This document shows positions 36,607 through 45,563 of a DNA stretch of 64,000 nt, piece by piece. The stretch lies in assembly GCA_020161615.1 (NCBI GenBank), contig JAIUPD010000001.1, positions 620,584 through 684,583 of the forward strand, in the 5' to 3' direction. Source of the DNA: Pseudomonadota bacterium (lineage in GTDB: Bacteria; Pseudomonadota; Alphaproteobacteria; Rhodobacterales; Rhodobacteraceae). Within the stretch, counting starts at the first letter, position 1, and the number at the start of each line of letters is the position of its first letter. The translations under genes and the position numbers were made by a program. The notes under the pieces are model-generated. The model was not told the origin of the DNA. It saw only the letters and a program-made list of their open reading frames with translations, and ran no database searches.

Positions 36607-37094
36607 TTCCTGACTCCTCTTGTCAACCAATCCCCGGGACCGATCGGGCCATCGGGGACCAAACCCTTCGTAGCCAAGAGAAGCAATTTCCGTGCCAACT
36701 TCTGCACCACGAGTCATTTTTTTCGCCTCACACATAGGGATGTCCCGAAAACGGGACTTCGGATCGCCGGAAAGGGCCGCGCGTTGCTGATCGCGCAACA
36801 GATGTCCCTGTCGTTTACGCTAACGTCACGGTTGACGTAACGGCAGGAGCCGAGTCGTGGCCGTACACCCGGAAGGATGTAAGCATCCCTCGCCCATTCC
36901 ATCAAGACGTGTTTTGCAATTTGCAATGCGTTACGCAAACAACCTTTGCGTGTATTCGCAAAATGCAAACGTGATTTGGCGGGAGTTTCATGCGCGGGAC
37001 GCTATGTCATCTCGGCCCCGGCCCGGCGCGGTCTTGTCCTTGCCCGGGGGGCGGCCCATCCTGCCATCCCGATTCCCCTAGCCGGAGCCTGCCG
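36607..37094. other. 488-bp regulatory-looking intergenic region
   Basis: No gene is seen between the divergent HTH and quinone-oxidoreductase genes. It contains GTCCCG-AAAA-CGGGAC (36742-36757), ACGTCA-CGGT-TGACGT (36823-36838), and a run of TTTGC(A/G)/(T/C)GCAAA words at 36912-36970. The A+T content is above the genome average. Confidence 0.6.
36912..36970. promoter_or_regulatory. Cluster of TTTGCA/CGCAAA half-sites
   Basis: TTTTGCAA, TTTGCAA, CGCAAA, TTTGCG, TCGCAAAA and TGCAAA occur within 60 bp, about 125 bp before the oxidoreductase start. RamB/ScfR-type regulators are known to use TTTGCAAA-like sites, which is a possible but untested link. Confidence 0.4.
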
Positions 37095-38060
37095 ATGCGC
37101 GCCTTCGTCCTCGCCTCGACCGAGACCCCGCCCGCCCTTACCGATCTGCCGATGCCCGAGCCGGGTCCGGGCGAGCTGCGGGTGAAGATCCGCGCCTGCG
37201 GCCTGAACTTCGCCGATCTGCTGATGGCGAAGGGCACCTATCAGGATATCCCGCCGATGCCCTTCGTCATGGGGATGGAGCTGTCCGGCACCGTCGACGC
37301 GCTGGGCGCGGGCGTCACCGGCTTCACTCCCGGTCAGAAGGTCGCGGTCTTCGCCGGGCAGGGGGGGCTTGCCGAATACGGCTGCTTCCCGGTCGAGCGC
37401 TGCCTGCCGCTGCCCGAGGCCATGCCCTTCGATCAGGCGGCCGGGTTCATGGTGGCCTATGGCACCTCGCATCTGGCGCTGACCCATCGCGCGCGGCTGA
37501 AAGCGGGCGAGACGCTGCTGGTGCTGGGGGCTGCGGGGGGCGTCGGCCTGACGGCGGTCGAGATCGGTGCGCGGCTGGGGGCGAAGGTTGTCGCCGTGGC
37601 CCGTGGCCCCGAGAAGCTGAAAGTGGCCGAGGCCGCCGGGGCCTCGGTCCTGATCGACAGCGAGGGGGCGGACCTGAAGGCCGCGTTCAAGGCGCTGGGC
37701 GGGGTCGATGTGGTCTATGACGCGGTGGGGGAACCCGCTGCCTCGGCCGCCCTGCGCGCGCTGAAACCCGAGGGGCGCTTCGTCGTCATCGGCTTCGCCG
37801 GCGGCGGCGTGCCGCAATTCCCGGCGAATATCCTGCTGGTCAAGAATATCGACGTGATCGGCCTATACTGGGGGGGCTACAACATCTTCGCGCCGCAGGT
37901 CCTGACCCGCTCGCTGGCCGATCTCATGGCCATGTACGCGCGGGGCGAGCTGCATCCCCATGTCAGCCATGCCCTGCCGCTCGACCGGGTGGACGAGGCG
38001 ATGGAACTGATGCGCAGCCGCGCCTCGACCGGCAAGGTGGTCATCACCATCGGCGACTGA
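37095..38060 (+). CDS. NADPH:quinone oxidoreductase-like zinc-independent MDR enzyme
   Basis: This 321-residue member of the medium-chain dehydrogenase/reductase family lacks the zinc ligands of alcohol dehydrogenases. It has CGLNFADLLMAKGTY, the NADPH-binding VLGAAGGVGLTAVEIG and VYDAVGEPA, fitting the quinone oxidoreductase or acryloyl-CoA-reductase-like subgroup (QOR/AcuI relatives). It should be cytoplasmic. The start at 37095 is supported by GGAG. The convergent LysR gene ends 3 bp after its stop. Confidence 0.87.
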   Translation: MRAFVLASTETPPALTDLPMPEPGPGELRVKIRACGLNFADLLMAKGTYQDIPPMPFVMGMELSGTVDALGAGVTGFTPGQKVAVFAGQGGLAEYGCFPVERCLPLPEAMPFDQAAGFMVAYGTSHLALTHRARLKAGETLLVLGAAGGVGLTAVEIGARLGAKVVAVARGPEKLKVAEAAGASVLIDSEGADLKAAFKALGGVDVVYDAVGEPAASAALRALKPEGRFVVIGFAGGGVPQFPANILLVKNIDVIGLYWGGYNIFAPQVLTRSLADLMAMYARGELHPHVSHALPLDRVDEAMELMRSRASTGKVVITIGD

Positions 38061-38063
38061 GCC

Positions 38064-38981
38064 CTATTCGGCGGCCATCCCCTGCGGGATCCGGCCGTCG
38101 CTGTCCCAGGCCTTGCGCAAGAGGTCGGCCAGCGCCGCGACCCCGGGCGTGGCGTTGCCCGGGCGCATGTAGAGGTTGATGAGATAGCTGTTGAGGTCGG
38201 GCAGGGCGCCGCCATGGGCGATCCGCTCGACATGCGGCGGCTCGGTCCCGGCCAGCAGCGCATGGATCGCCATGTCGCAGCTCACCGCGGCTTCCAGCGT
38301 GCGGTCGCTTTCCGATTCCACCGCCGTTTCCCAGGGAATGTCCGCCCGGTCCAGCGCCGCGACGATCCCGGCCCGGAAGGCACAGACGCGACCCTGCGCC
38401 AGCCGAAGGGGGCGCTGCCGCCAGGCATTGCCCCCGGGGGCGCCGATCCACAGCAGCGGCAGCCGCGTCAGCGTCTCGCCGCCCGCGTCGCAATGCGCCT
38501 CGGTCGTCAGGATCAGGTCGCATTCGCCCCGGGCGAAGGATTCCTTGGCGCGGAGCGTGTTCTGGGTCAGCAACTGCACCTGCATGCGCGGATACATCGA
38601 GTGGAAATGACGCAGCACCTGGGGGATATGCGGATAAACGATGTCATGGGGCACGACCACGGTGATCACCCCCTCGTATTCGCTGTCGGTCAGCCGCTCG
38701 ACCGCCTCATCGTTCAGGGCGATGATCCGGCGCGCATAGCTGAGCAGTTGCTCGCCGGCCGAGGTGAGCGAGACGCCGCGCCCCGTGCGGTCCAGCAGCG
38801 TCAGCCCCAGCGATTCCTCCAGCCGCTTGATCTGCATCGAGACCGCCGATTGCGTGAGGTTCAGCAACTGCGCGGCCCGGGTGACGCCGCCGAAATCGGC
38901 GATGGCGGCCAGGGCGCGCAGGGCGGAGAGGTCGAGATTGCGTCGCATATCAGTATCCGTGATCATGACCATCAGAAACAT
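38064..38981 (-). CDS. LysR-family transcriptional regulator
   Basis: This 305-residue LysR regulator has a helix-turn-helix (FGGVTRAAQLLNLTQSAVSMQIKRLEESLG) and an effector domain with VPHDIVYPHIPQVLRHFHSMYPRMQV. Several in-frame ATGs exist at the start; 38981 is kept because GGAA lies upstream at good spacing, but MRRNLDLS at 38948 is the point where homology usually begins. It is divergent from a DUF1127 gene 89 bp away, which is a candidate target. Confidence 0.88.
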   Translation of the reverse strand: MFLMVMITDTDMRRNLDLSALRALAAIADFGGVTRAAQLLNLTQSAVSMQIKRLEESLGLTLLDRTGRGVSLTSAGEQLLSYARRIIALNDEAVERLTDSEYEGVITVVVPHDIVYPHIPQVLRHFHSMYPRMQVQLLTQNTLRAKESFARGECDLILTTEAHCDAGGETLTRLPLLWIGAPGGNAWRQRPLRLAQGRVCAFRAGIVAALDRADIPWETAVESESDRTLEAAVSCDMAIHALLAGTEPPHVERIAHGGALPDLNSYLINLYMRPGNATPGVAALADLLRKAWDSDGRIPQGMAAE

Positions 38982-39070
38982 TCGTTTCCATCATATCCCG
39001 ACTCCGGCTACTCAATCAATACCCGTGATGCAAAGCGCGGGACTCATAGCCGCTCTGAAAGGATGATCCG

Positions 39071-39295
39071 ATGGCCAGCTCGACCTGCACCACTCCCGCT
39101 TCCGTTGCCGCCGCCCGGCGTCCGGTCCTGCGCCGGGTGCTGAAGGCCCTGGCCACGGCCCGCGCACTGCGCCGCCAGCGCATTGACCTGGCGGCGCTCG
39201 ATGACCAGATGCTGGCCGATATCGGCATCACCCGCGAACAGGCCCAGCGCGAGGCCCGGCGCCCCCTGTGGGACGCACCCAGCTACTGGCGTTGA
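39071..39295 (+). CDS. DUF1127 (YjiS-like) small protein
   Basis: This 74-residue Arg-rich protein has the DUF1127 core DLAALDDQMLADIGITREQAQREARRPLW at its C-terminus. In other alphaproteobacteria, DUF1127 proteins affect RNA turnover and phosphate or carbon metabolism, probably through RNA binding. AAGGA precedes the ATG. It is divergent from a LysR gene and upstream of a Bax-inhibitor-like gene that has its own promoter. Confidence 0.88.
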   Translation: MASSTCTTPASVAAARRPVLRRVLKALATARALRRQRIDLAALDDQMLADIGITREQAQREARRPLWDAPSYWR

Positions 39296-39324
39296 AAACC
39301 CGACAGAACCGCTGAACGCGAGTC

Positions 39325-39353
39325 TTGAAATAAGGGTTCGCAATCCCGATATT
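39325..39353 (+). promoter_or_regulatory. Probable promoter of the Bax-inhibitor-like gene
   Basis: TTGAAA (39325-39330) and GATATT (39348-39353) with a 17-bp spacer, 66 bp before the ATG at 39419. The sequence is close to consensus for the region. Confidence 0.6.
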
Positions 39354-39418
39354 GGAACCATTCGCGGGGGCTCGGGGAACCGGGCCTTCGTGACAAGATG
39401 GTTCCAACGGAGGGTTAC

Positions 39419-40201
39419 ATGGCCAACTACCAGTCGGTGCGCACGTCTGACGCTGGCGCGCTTGGCGCACGGATCGACGCCGGCCTGCGCACGCATATGA
39501 ACAAGGTCTACGGCACGATGTCCGTGGGCATGCTGATCACGGCGGCGGGCGCCTGGGCAATCTCCGGCCTTGCCACCACGACTGACCCGAACGCGGCTGC
39601 GGCGATGCTGCCGAACGGCACTTATCTGTCGCAATTCGGCTATCTGATTTACGCCTCGGCGTTCCGCTGGGTGGTGATGTTCGCCCCGCTCGCCTTCCTG
39701 TTCTTCGGCTTCGGCGCGCTGATGCGCAATGCCTCGGCCGCGGCGATGCAGGTCGGCTTCTTCGTCTTCGCGGCGATGATCGGCGTCTCGCTCAGCTCGA
39801 TCTTCCTCGTCTACACCAGTTTCTCGATCACCCAGACCTTCCTGATTACCGCGATCGCCTTCGCCGGTCTCAGCCTTTACGGCTATACCACGAAGCGTGA
39901 CCTGTCGGGCATGGGCACCTTCCTGGTGATGGGCGTGATCGGCCTTCTGGTCGCCATGGTCGTCAACATCTTCATCGGCTCGTCGGCGCTGGCCTTCGCG
40001 ATCTCGGTGATCGGTGTGCTGATCTTCGCGGGCCTGACCGCCTTCGACACCCAGACGATCAAGGCGAATTACATCGCTCATGCGGCGCAGGGCGACACCG
40101 AATGGCTGGAAAAATCGGCCATCGCGGGCGCGCTTAACCTCTACCTCGACTTCCTGAACATGTTCCAGTTCCTGCTGATGTTCCTGGGCAACCGGGAATA
40201 A
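39419..40201 (+). CDS. Bax inhibitor-1/YccA family membrane protein
   Basis: This 260-residue protein has seven hydrophobic segments. The BI-1 signature is present: YGTMSVGMLITAAGAW at the start, VYTSFSITQTFLITAIAFAG and LTAFDTQTIK in the last third, the latter with the conserved acidic pair region. Bacterial members (YccA, YbhL, YetJ) modulate FtsH or leak calcium. GGAGGG precedes the start. It has its own promoter and terminator, so it is probably a single-gene unit. Confidence 0.92.
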   Translation: MANYQSVRTSDAGALGARIDAGLRTHMNKVYGTMSVGMLITAAGAWAISGLATTTDPNAAAAMLPNGTYLSQFGYLIYASAFRWVVMFAPLAFLFFGFGALMRNASAAAMQVGFFVFAAMIGVSLSSIFLVYTSFSITQTFLITAIAFAGLSLYGYTTKRDLSGMGTFLVMGVIGLLVAMVVNIFIGSSALAFAISVIGVLIFAGLTAFDTQTIKANYIAHAAQGDTEWLEKSAIAGALNLYLDFLNMFQFLLMFLGNRE

Positions 40202-40222
40202 GCGGACGGACGGAAAAGAAGG

Positions 40223-40252
40223 GGGCCGGTCCTGCGGGACCGGCCCTTTTTT
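40223..40252 (+). terminator. Intrinsic terminator after the Bax-inhibitor-like gene
   Basis: A 10-bp stem (GGGCCGGTCC / GGACCGGCCC) with a TGCG loop is followed by TTTTTT, 21 bp after the stop. The T-run touches the stop codon of the convergent guaD. Confidence 0.92.
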
Positions 40253-41541
40253 CATGCCCGGTGGATTGGCTTGCCGTTCACCCAGGTGGCAAGGATCGCC
40301 CGGTCGTCGCCCATCATGATGGTCGGGAAAAGCGCCTCCCACAGGTCGCCCGCCCGCGCCGCCCGCTGGGCGATGGCAGGGGTCGAGGCCAGATCGACCA
40401 CCGCCAGATCCGCCTCATAACCCGGCGCAATCCGCCCGATGCTTTCGCCCAGCCCCAGCGCCCCGGCCGAGCCTGCGGTCGCCAGCCACCAGAGCTGCGC
40501 CGGATGCAGCGCCTCGCCGCGCAGCTGGGCGATCTCATAGGCCGCCGCCATGGTACGCAGCATCGAGAAGCTGGAGCCCCCGCCGATATCGGTGGCGAGG
40601 CCGATGCGGTGCCCCGCAGCCTTGAGCCCCGCCATGTCGAAGAGCCCCGAGCCGATGAAGGCGTTCGAGGTCGGGCAATGCACCAGCGCCGCGCCGACCT
40701 CGCGCAGCCGGTCCCGCTCGCGTGGCTCCAGGTGGATGGCATGGCCGTAAAGCCCGCGCGGGCCCAGAAGCCCGAACCGCTCATAGACATCGAGGTAATC
40801 GCGCGCCTCAGGGAATAGCTCCGCCACCCAGCGGATTTCCTCCTTCTGTTCGGACAAATGCGTCTGCATCGCGACCTCCGGGTGTTCGGCCCAGAGCGCC
40901 CCCAGCGCCGCCAGCTGGTCGGGGGTCGAGGTCGGCGCGAAACGCGGTGTGATCACATAGCCCAGGCGGTCCACGCCATGCCAACGCTCAAGCAGCGCCT
41001 TCGACTGGTCATAGGCCGCTTGGGCCGTGTCCCGCAGGCTGTCGGGCGCGTTGCGGTCCATGCAGGTCTTGCCCGCCATCACCCGCATCCCCCGCGCCTG
41101 CGCCGCGGCAAAGAAGGCGTCGACGCTTTCGGGATGGATGGTGCAGAAACTGCAGACGCTGGTCGTGCCATGGGCCAGCATCAGATCGAGGCAGGTCTCT
41201 GCCGCCTGCCGCGCATGCACAGGGTCGCCGAAACGCGCTTCCTCGGGGAAGGTATAGGTATTCAGCCAGTCGATCAGCCGCTTGCCCCAGCTGGCGATGA
41301 TCCCGGTCTGCGGATAATGCGCATGGGCATCGACGAAACCGGGCGAGATCAGCGCCCTGCCGTAATCGTGAAGGCGCGCGCCGGGATGCGCTGCCCGCAA
41401 ATCCGCGGCCGGTCCGACCGCCAGAATGCGCCCGCCCTCGATCAGGACGGCGCCCTCGGCCTCGTATCGGGCGGCGGCGGGGCCGTGCAGAAACGGGTCG
41501 TCATCGAAACTCAGCACCTGGCCGATAAGCAGGTCGCGCAT
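40252..41541 (-). CDS. guaD: Guanine deaminase
   Basis: This 429-residue amidohydrolase converts guanine to xanthine. It has SPGFVDAHAHYPQTG (metal-binding HxH), the internal FCTIHPESVDAFF, THLSEQKEEI, GHAIHLEPRE and TDIGGGSSFSML with the catalytic Asp, matching bacterial GuaD. The start at 41541 has GGAGG upstream; a longer frame lacks homology. It is convergent with the Bax-inhibitor-like gene and divergent from mgtE. Confidence 0.92.
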   Translation of the reverse strand: MRDLLIGQVLSFDDDPFLHGPAAARYEAEGAVLIEGGRILAVGPAADLRAAHPGARLHDYGRALISPGFVDAHAHYPQTGIIASWGKRLIDWLNTYTFPEEARFGDPVHARQAAETCLDLMLAHGTTSVCSFCTIHPESVDAFFAAAQARGMRVMAGKTCMDRNAPDSLRDTAQAAYDQSKALLERWHGVDRLGYVITPRFAPTSTPDQLAALGALWAEHPEVAMQTHLSEQKEEIRWVAELFPEARDYLDVYERFGLLGPRGLYGHAIHLEPRERDRLREVGAALVHCPTSNAFIGSGLFDMAGLKAAGHRIGLATDIGGGSSFSMLRTMAAAYEIAQLRGEALHPAQLWWLATAGSAGALGLGESIGRIAPGYEADLAVVDLASTPAIAQRAARAGDLWEALFPTIMMGDDRAILATWVNGKPIHRA

Positions 41542-41656
41542 GGGAACCTCCAGGGGGGCGGCTGACCCTTTATCGCGCGGCCGTTTGCGCTTAACAACCA
41601 CGGGCACGGGGACGATTCGACCCGGGCGCAGGCCGAAACGGGAACGGGAGGCGGCG

Positions 41657-43096
41657 ATGACGGAACCGGAACACCACAAACCCGGGAACCCGGAGACCCC
41701 GATACCCGAACCGACGCCCCGGCCCGAGCCGCCGGAAGAGGACCGTGAGGTCGGAGAGCTGGACGCCGAACGCATTGAAACGGTGCTGGAGGCCGTCGAT
41801 GCGGGCGATGCCGAGGCGGTTGCCGCGGCGCTGGACCCGCTGCACCCGGCCGACATCTCGGACCTGCTGGAACAGATCTCCAGCCAGGAGCGCAAGGCGC
41901 TGCTGACCCTCTATCCCGAGGGCGTCGATGGTGACGTGCTCTCGGAACTCGACGAGGCGGTGCGCGAAGAGGTCATTGAGGCCATGCCGCGCGAGGCCCT
42001 GGCCGAGGCGGTGCGCGAACTCGACACCGACGATGTGGTCGACATCCTCGAGGATCTGGAGGACCACGATCAGGCCTTCATCCTCGAGTCGCTGGAAAAG
42101 GATGACCGGGCAGCGGTCGAAAGCTCGCTCGCCTGGCCCGAATATTCCGCCGGCCGTCTCATGCAATCCGAGACGGTCAGCGTGCCGCAGGACTGGAATG
42201 TCGGGCAGACCATCGACCACCTGCGCTCGGCCGATTGGCTGCCCGACCAGTTCTACCACGTGATCCTGGTCGATGAACGCCACCGCCCGACCGGCTATGC
42301 GACGCTGGGCCGGGTGCTGGCAGCGAAACGCGATACCGCGCTGTCTGACATTATCGAGGACAGTTTCATGACAGTCGAGGCCACCGAAGAGGAGGCCGAG
42401 GTGGCGCGAATGTTCAACAAGTACCATCTCATCTCGACTCCGGTCGTCGATGGGGCGGGGCGGCTGGTGGGCGTGATCACCATCGACGACGCCATGGTCG
42501 TGCTCGATGACGAGCACGAGGAGGACATGCTGCGCATGGCCGGGGTCGGCGACGAATCGAGCCTGTCGGACGGGGTCTGGGAGACGGTGAAACAGCGCTT
42601 CCCCTGGCTGGCGGTGAACCTGCTGACCGCCAATATCGCCGCCGCCGTCATCGGGCTTTTCGAAGGCACGATCGCCGTTCTGGTGGCGCTGGCGGCGCTG
42701 ATGCCGATCGTGGCCTCGATGGGCGGCAATGCCGGGACGCAATCCCTGACCGTGGCGGTACGGGCCTTGGCGACCAAGGATCTGACGGAATCGAACGCCG
42801 CCCGGGTGGTGCGGCGGGAACTGGTCGTCGGGCTGATCAACGGGCTGGGCTTTGCCATGGTCATGGGGGTGGTGGCCTGGGCGCTCTATGGTCGCGATGT
42901 CTGGCTGGGGGCGGTGATCGGCGCCGCGCTGATCATCAACCTGACGGTGGCGGCGCTGGGCGGGGTGCTGGTGCCGCTGGCGCTGAACCGGCTGAAACTG
43001 GACCCGGCGCTGGCCTCGGGCACTTTCGTCACCACGCTCACCGATGTGGTCGGCTTCTTCGTCTTCCTCGGCCTCGCCACGCTGGTGCTGCTGTGA
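41657..43096 (+). CDS. mgtE: Magnesium transporter MgtE
   Basis: This 479-residue protein has the MgtE domain order: an acidic N domain (about 35-150, LHPADISDLLEQI), two CBS domains (about 150-280), a plug helix, and about five membrane helices (GTIAVLVALAALMPIVASMGGNAGTQSLT and onward). The MGGNAGTQ motif lines the ion pore. It is a Mg2+-gated Mg2+ channel of the inner membrane. GGGAGG precedes the ATG at 41657. The stop overlaps the next gene as GTGA. Confidence 0.95.
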   Translation: MTEPEHHKPGNPETPIPEPTPRPEPPEEDREVGELDAERIETVLEAVDAGDAEAVAAALDPLHPADISDLLEQISSQERKALLTLYPEGVDGDVLSELDEAVREEVIEAMPREALAEAVRELDTDDVVDILEDLEDHDQAFILESLEKDDRAAVESSLAWPEYSAGRLMQSETVSVPQDWNVGQTIDHLRSADWLPDQFYHVILVDERHRPTGYATLGRVLAAKRDTALSDIIEDSFMTVEATEEEAEVARMFNKYHLISTPVVDGAGRLVGVITIDDAMVVLDDEHEEDMLRMAGVGDESSLSDGVWETVKQRFPWLAVNLLTANIAAAVIGLFEGTIAVLVALAALMPIVASMGGNAGTQSLTVAVRALATKDLTESNAARVVRRELVVGLINGLGFAMVMGVVAWALYGRDVWLGAVIGAALIINLTVAALGGVLVPLALNRLKLDPALASGTFVTTLTDVVGFFVFLGLATLVLL

Positions 43097-43647
43097 ACGT
43101 CGACCAGATCAAGGCCGAGGCCCGCCGCGCCGCCTTCGCCGCCCGCAAATCGGTCTTCGGCACCGGCAGGGATTCGGCGGCCCAGGCGCATCTGAGGGCG
43201 GCGCTGGCCGAGTTCGGCGCGGCGCCGGCCTCGGGCTACCTGCCGATCCGCACCGAGATCGACCCGATGCCGGTGATGGCCACCCATCCCGGCCCGGTCG
43301 GCGTGCCGGTGATCCTGGGCAACGGCCAGCCGCTCGATTTCCATCTCTGGACGCCCGAGGCACCGCTGGTCGAGGGCCCGTTCGGCGCCAGAATCCCGGC
43401 CGACGGGGTGGCGATGGTGCCCCGCGTGGTCATCGTGCCGATGCTGGCTTTCGACGCGCGGGGCTACAGGCTGGGCTATGGCGGCGGCTTCTACGACCGG
43501 ACGCTGGCCCGGCTGCGCGCGGCGGGTCCGGTCACGGCGCTGGGCTTCGCCTATGACGTACAGGAACAGGCCGAGGTTCCGACCGACCTGTACGACCAGC
43601 CGCTCGACGGCATCGTCACCGAAAGCGGCCTGCGGCTCTTCGGCTGA
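43093..43647 (+). CDS. 5-formyltetrahydrofolate cyclo-ligase
   Basis: This 184-residue protein converts 5-formyl-THF to 5,10-methenyl-THF using ATP. Family motifs are IRTEIDP near residue 55 and FDARGYRLGYGGGFYDRTL near residue 120, the latter forming the nucleotide site. The GTG start overlaps the mgtE stop by four bases, implying coupling despite unrelated function. It is followed by repetitive non-coding DNA. Confidence 0.93.
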   Translation: MNVDQIKAEARRAAFAARKSVFGTGRDSAAQAHLRAALAEFGAAPASGYLPIRTEIDPMPVMATHPGPVGVPVILGNGQPLDFHLWTPEAPLVEGPFGARIPADGVAMVPRVVIVPMLAFDARGYRLGYGGGFYDRTLARLRAAGPVTALGFAYDVQEQAEVPTDLYDQPLDGIVTESGLRLFG

Positions 43648-43715
43648 CGGGGAGGGGTTTCGCCCTCGTGGCTCGGGCGACCAAGGGCGGGGGCCGCCCC
43701 AAGAAACCACGAAGG

Positions 43716-43808
43716 GCGGGGGGCTGCCGCCCCCCGCACCCCCTGCTTCAAGGAGGGTTTTCCACCCTCCTTGAAAATCCTCCCGAGGATAGTTGGAGAA
43801 CGAAGATG
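43716..43808 (+). repeat. Dispersed multi-hairpin intergenic repeat, copy 2
   Basis: Hairpin one GCGGGGGG / CCCCCCGC (43716-43737), hairpin two with a 12-bp stem (43747-43758 / 43764-43775), then GGATAGTTGGAGAACGAAG from 43787. The order and tail match copy 1 at 27395. Confidence 0.75.
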
Positions 43809-43847
43809 GGAAAGGGCGCCCGCCTGTCGGCACGCTCCGCCCCTCCC

Positions 43848-43905
43848 CTCACTTTGCCGAAAATACGCCGGGGGGTCCGGGGGGCTGGCCCCCCGGGGCC
43901 GACCC
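43848..43905 (-). repeat. Dispersed intergenic repeat, copy 3 (reverse, shortened)
   Basis: On the minus strand it reads hairpin CCGGGGGG / CCCCCCGG (43877-43896) followed by GGCGTATTTTCGGCAAAG. It is a degenerate version of the tail found in copies 1, 2 and 4. Confidence 0.55.
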
Positions 43906-43984
43906 TAGCATTGCCCTCTCCGTGGCGGGAGGCGCGCGGGGTGGGCGGGTGGGAGCGTGCCTCACGCCGCCGTGCGGAAATAGG

Positions 43985-44012
43985 AAAAGGGCCGTCCTTG
44001 CGGGCGGCCCTT
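43985..44012 (-). terminator. Intrinsic terminator of the RTX-Hint gene
   Basis: An 11-bp stem (43987-43997 with 44002-44012) and 4-base loop; on the minus strand it ends in TTTTCC, 24 bp after the RTX-Hint stop. Confidence 0.8.
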
Positions 44013-44036
44013 GCTCGTTGGTGCGGCTCGAAGGCC

Positions 44037-45563
44037 TCAGGCGGCGAAGAGGGTCTTCGCTTCGGCGCCCGACAGCACCGGGCGGGCTGCGGCGAAACCG
44101 GCGCGGCCGGCTTCGGTGGCCAGCGCCGGGAAGAGCGCGAGCAGCTCGGCCCGGGTCGCTTCCTCCAGCGCATCGACCACCGCTTCCGCCGGCTGGAAGC
44201 TTTCGGTCCAGGCGCCCTCGGCGCGGATGATCTCGTGGCGCTCGCACATCACATGGATGTAGCTGACCGGCGCCAGATCGGCGCGGGAGACGCCCGGCAG
44301 GCCCAGCAGATCCTGCGCCGCGACCAGCACCTCGCGCTCGCCGAACATCAGTTCCGCGCGCGCGCCGGTGACCAGCATCCGGTGGCGGGGCGAGACGGTC
44401 AGGTCACGCTCCGGCAGGCCGCGGCCGAGCGCGCCGGCGGCGATGCGCACCGGACCCACCTCCGGGCTGCCGGCGAGATCGGCCATGGTGAGGTCGCGCC
44501 GGCCGGTCCAGGTCAGTTCCTGATAGCCATGGTCGCGGGTCAGCACCTTGTCGCCCGCCACCAGCCCCTCGACCGCCACCCGGCCCCGCAGCGTGTCGAT
44601 CAGCGTGCCGGGGGTGAAGCAGATGCATTTGTTCTCGATCTTCTCGAAGCTCTCGAAATCGAGCCGCGAGCCGTCCTTGAACATCACATAACCGGTCTTC
44701 GAAGTCGCGCCGGGCACCGCCGGATAGGGGACTTCGCTGGTGATGACCACTTCCGGCGCGTCGTCGCCCTCGGGCAGGATCAGCGTGTCGAAGCTGTCGC
44801 CGCCATGCACATAGCCGGTGGTCGTGTCGATCACCTCGACCCGGTCGTCGCCGGTGCCGAGATACATCTTCTCGATTTCCGAGAAGTTCACCGTCGCGCC
44901 GTAATCGGTGAAGGTGCCCTTCTCGTCGCTGGTGTAATACATCGTCAGATCGGCGGTCACCGCCGAGGCGTCGAGCGTGTCGCCCTCGGTCTCGCCCGTC
45001 TCGCCGCCGACGATGTGGTGATGGCCGAATTCGTCGAAGACGCGGAACACGTCATCGCCCGAGCCGCCATAGGCGGTGTCGTTGCCGGTCGAGGTGACGA
45101 GCGTATCGTTTCCGAAGCCGGGTTCCGCCGGATCCTCGGGCGAGAGGCCGCCTTGGTCGCCCGGATTGTTGTCGCCGATCAGCAGGTCATTGCCCTCGCC
45201 GCCGGTGAGAAGGTCGTCGCCCGCGCCGCCGATCAGCTTGTCGTCGCCCTCGTTGCCGTAAAGCGAGTCATTGCCCTCGTCGCCCCAGAGCGTGTCATTG
45301 TCCGCGCCGCCCGAGAGCATGTCATCGCCCTGGCTGCCGAAGAGCCAGTCGCTGCCGGTGCCGCCGTCGATCGTGTCGTCGCCATAGCCCGCATAGACCG
45401 TATCATTCCCGGCGCCCGCGTTGATGACATTGCCGCCGTCGGTCACCTGATCGCCATCCCCGTCGGTATCGCCGTAGCGGATCACGTCATCGCCATCGGT
45501 GCCCTCGAAGATGCCGGGATCGGCGGCGGTCGGGGTGAGGGGAGTGTCGTTTCTCGGCGGCAT
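44037..45563 (-). CDS. RTX-repeat protein with C-terminal Hedgehog/intein (Hint) domain
   Basis: This 508-residue protein has no signal peptide. Residues about 20-140 hold RTX nonapeptides (GGxGNDxLxG), a spacer region of about 170 residues follows, and from about residue 315 there is a Hint_2-type domain beginning CICFTPGTLIDTLRGRVAVEGLVAGDKVLTRDHG with the catalytic Cys and ending near a block containing MLFGEREVLVAAQDLL-like sequence. Rhodobacteraceae often have such RTX-Hint proteins, which may be exported by type I systems and process themselves. A GAGGAG site precedes the ATG. A full CtrA-type motif lies about 160 bp upstream. Confidence 0.85.
   Translation of the reverse strand: MPPRNDTPLTPTAADPGIFEGTDGDDVIRYGDTDGDGDQVTDGGNVINAGAGNDTVYAGYGDDTIDGGTGSDWLFGSQGDDMLSGGADNDTLWGDEGNDSLYGNEGDDKLIGGAGDDLLTGGEGNDLLIGDNNPGDQGGLSPEDPAEPGFGNDTLVTSTGNDTAYGGSGDDVFRVFDEFGHHHIVGGETGETEGDTLDASAVTADLTMYYTSDEKGTFTDYGATVNFSEIEKMYLGTGDDRVEVIDTTTGYVHGGDSFDTLILPEGDDAPEVVITSEVPYPAVPGATSKTGYVMFKDGSRLDFESFEKIENKCICFTPGTLIDTLRGRVAVEGLVAGDKVLTRDHGYQELTWTGRRDLTMADLAGSPEVGPVRIAAGALGRGLPERDLTVSPRHRMLVTGARAELMFGEREVLVAAQDLLGLPGVSRADLAPVSYIHVMCERHEIIRAEGAWTESFQPAEAVVDALEEATRAELLALFPALATEAGRAGFAAARPVLSGAEAKTLFAA

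Larger units (their letters stand above)
43648..44036. other. Repeat-rich intergenic region
   Basis: These 389 bases hold no gene. They contain copy 2 (forward) and copy 3 (reverse) of the dispersed hairpin repeat, a further inverted repeat at about 43660-43716 (CGCCCTCGTGG / CCACGAAGGGCG), and the terminator of the RTX-Hint gene. Confidence 0.75.
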
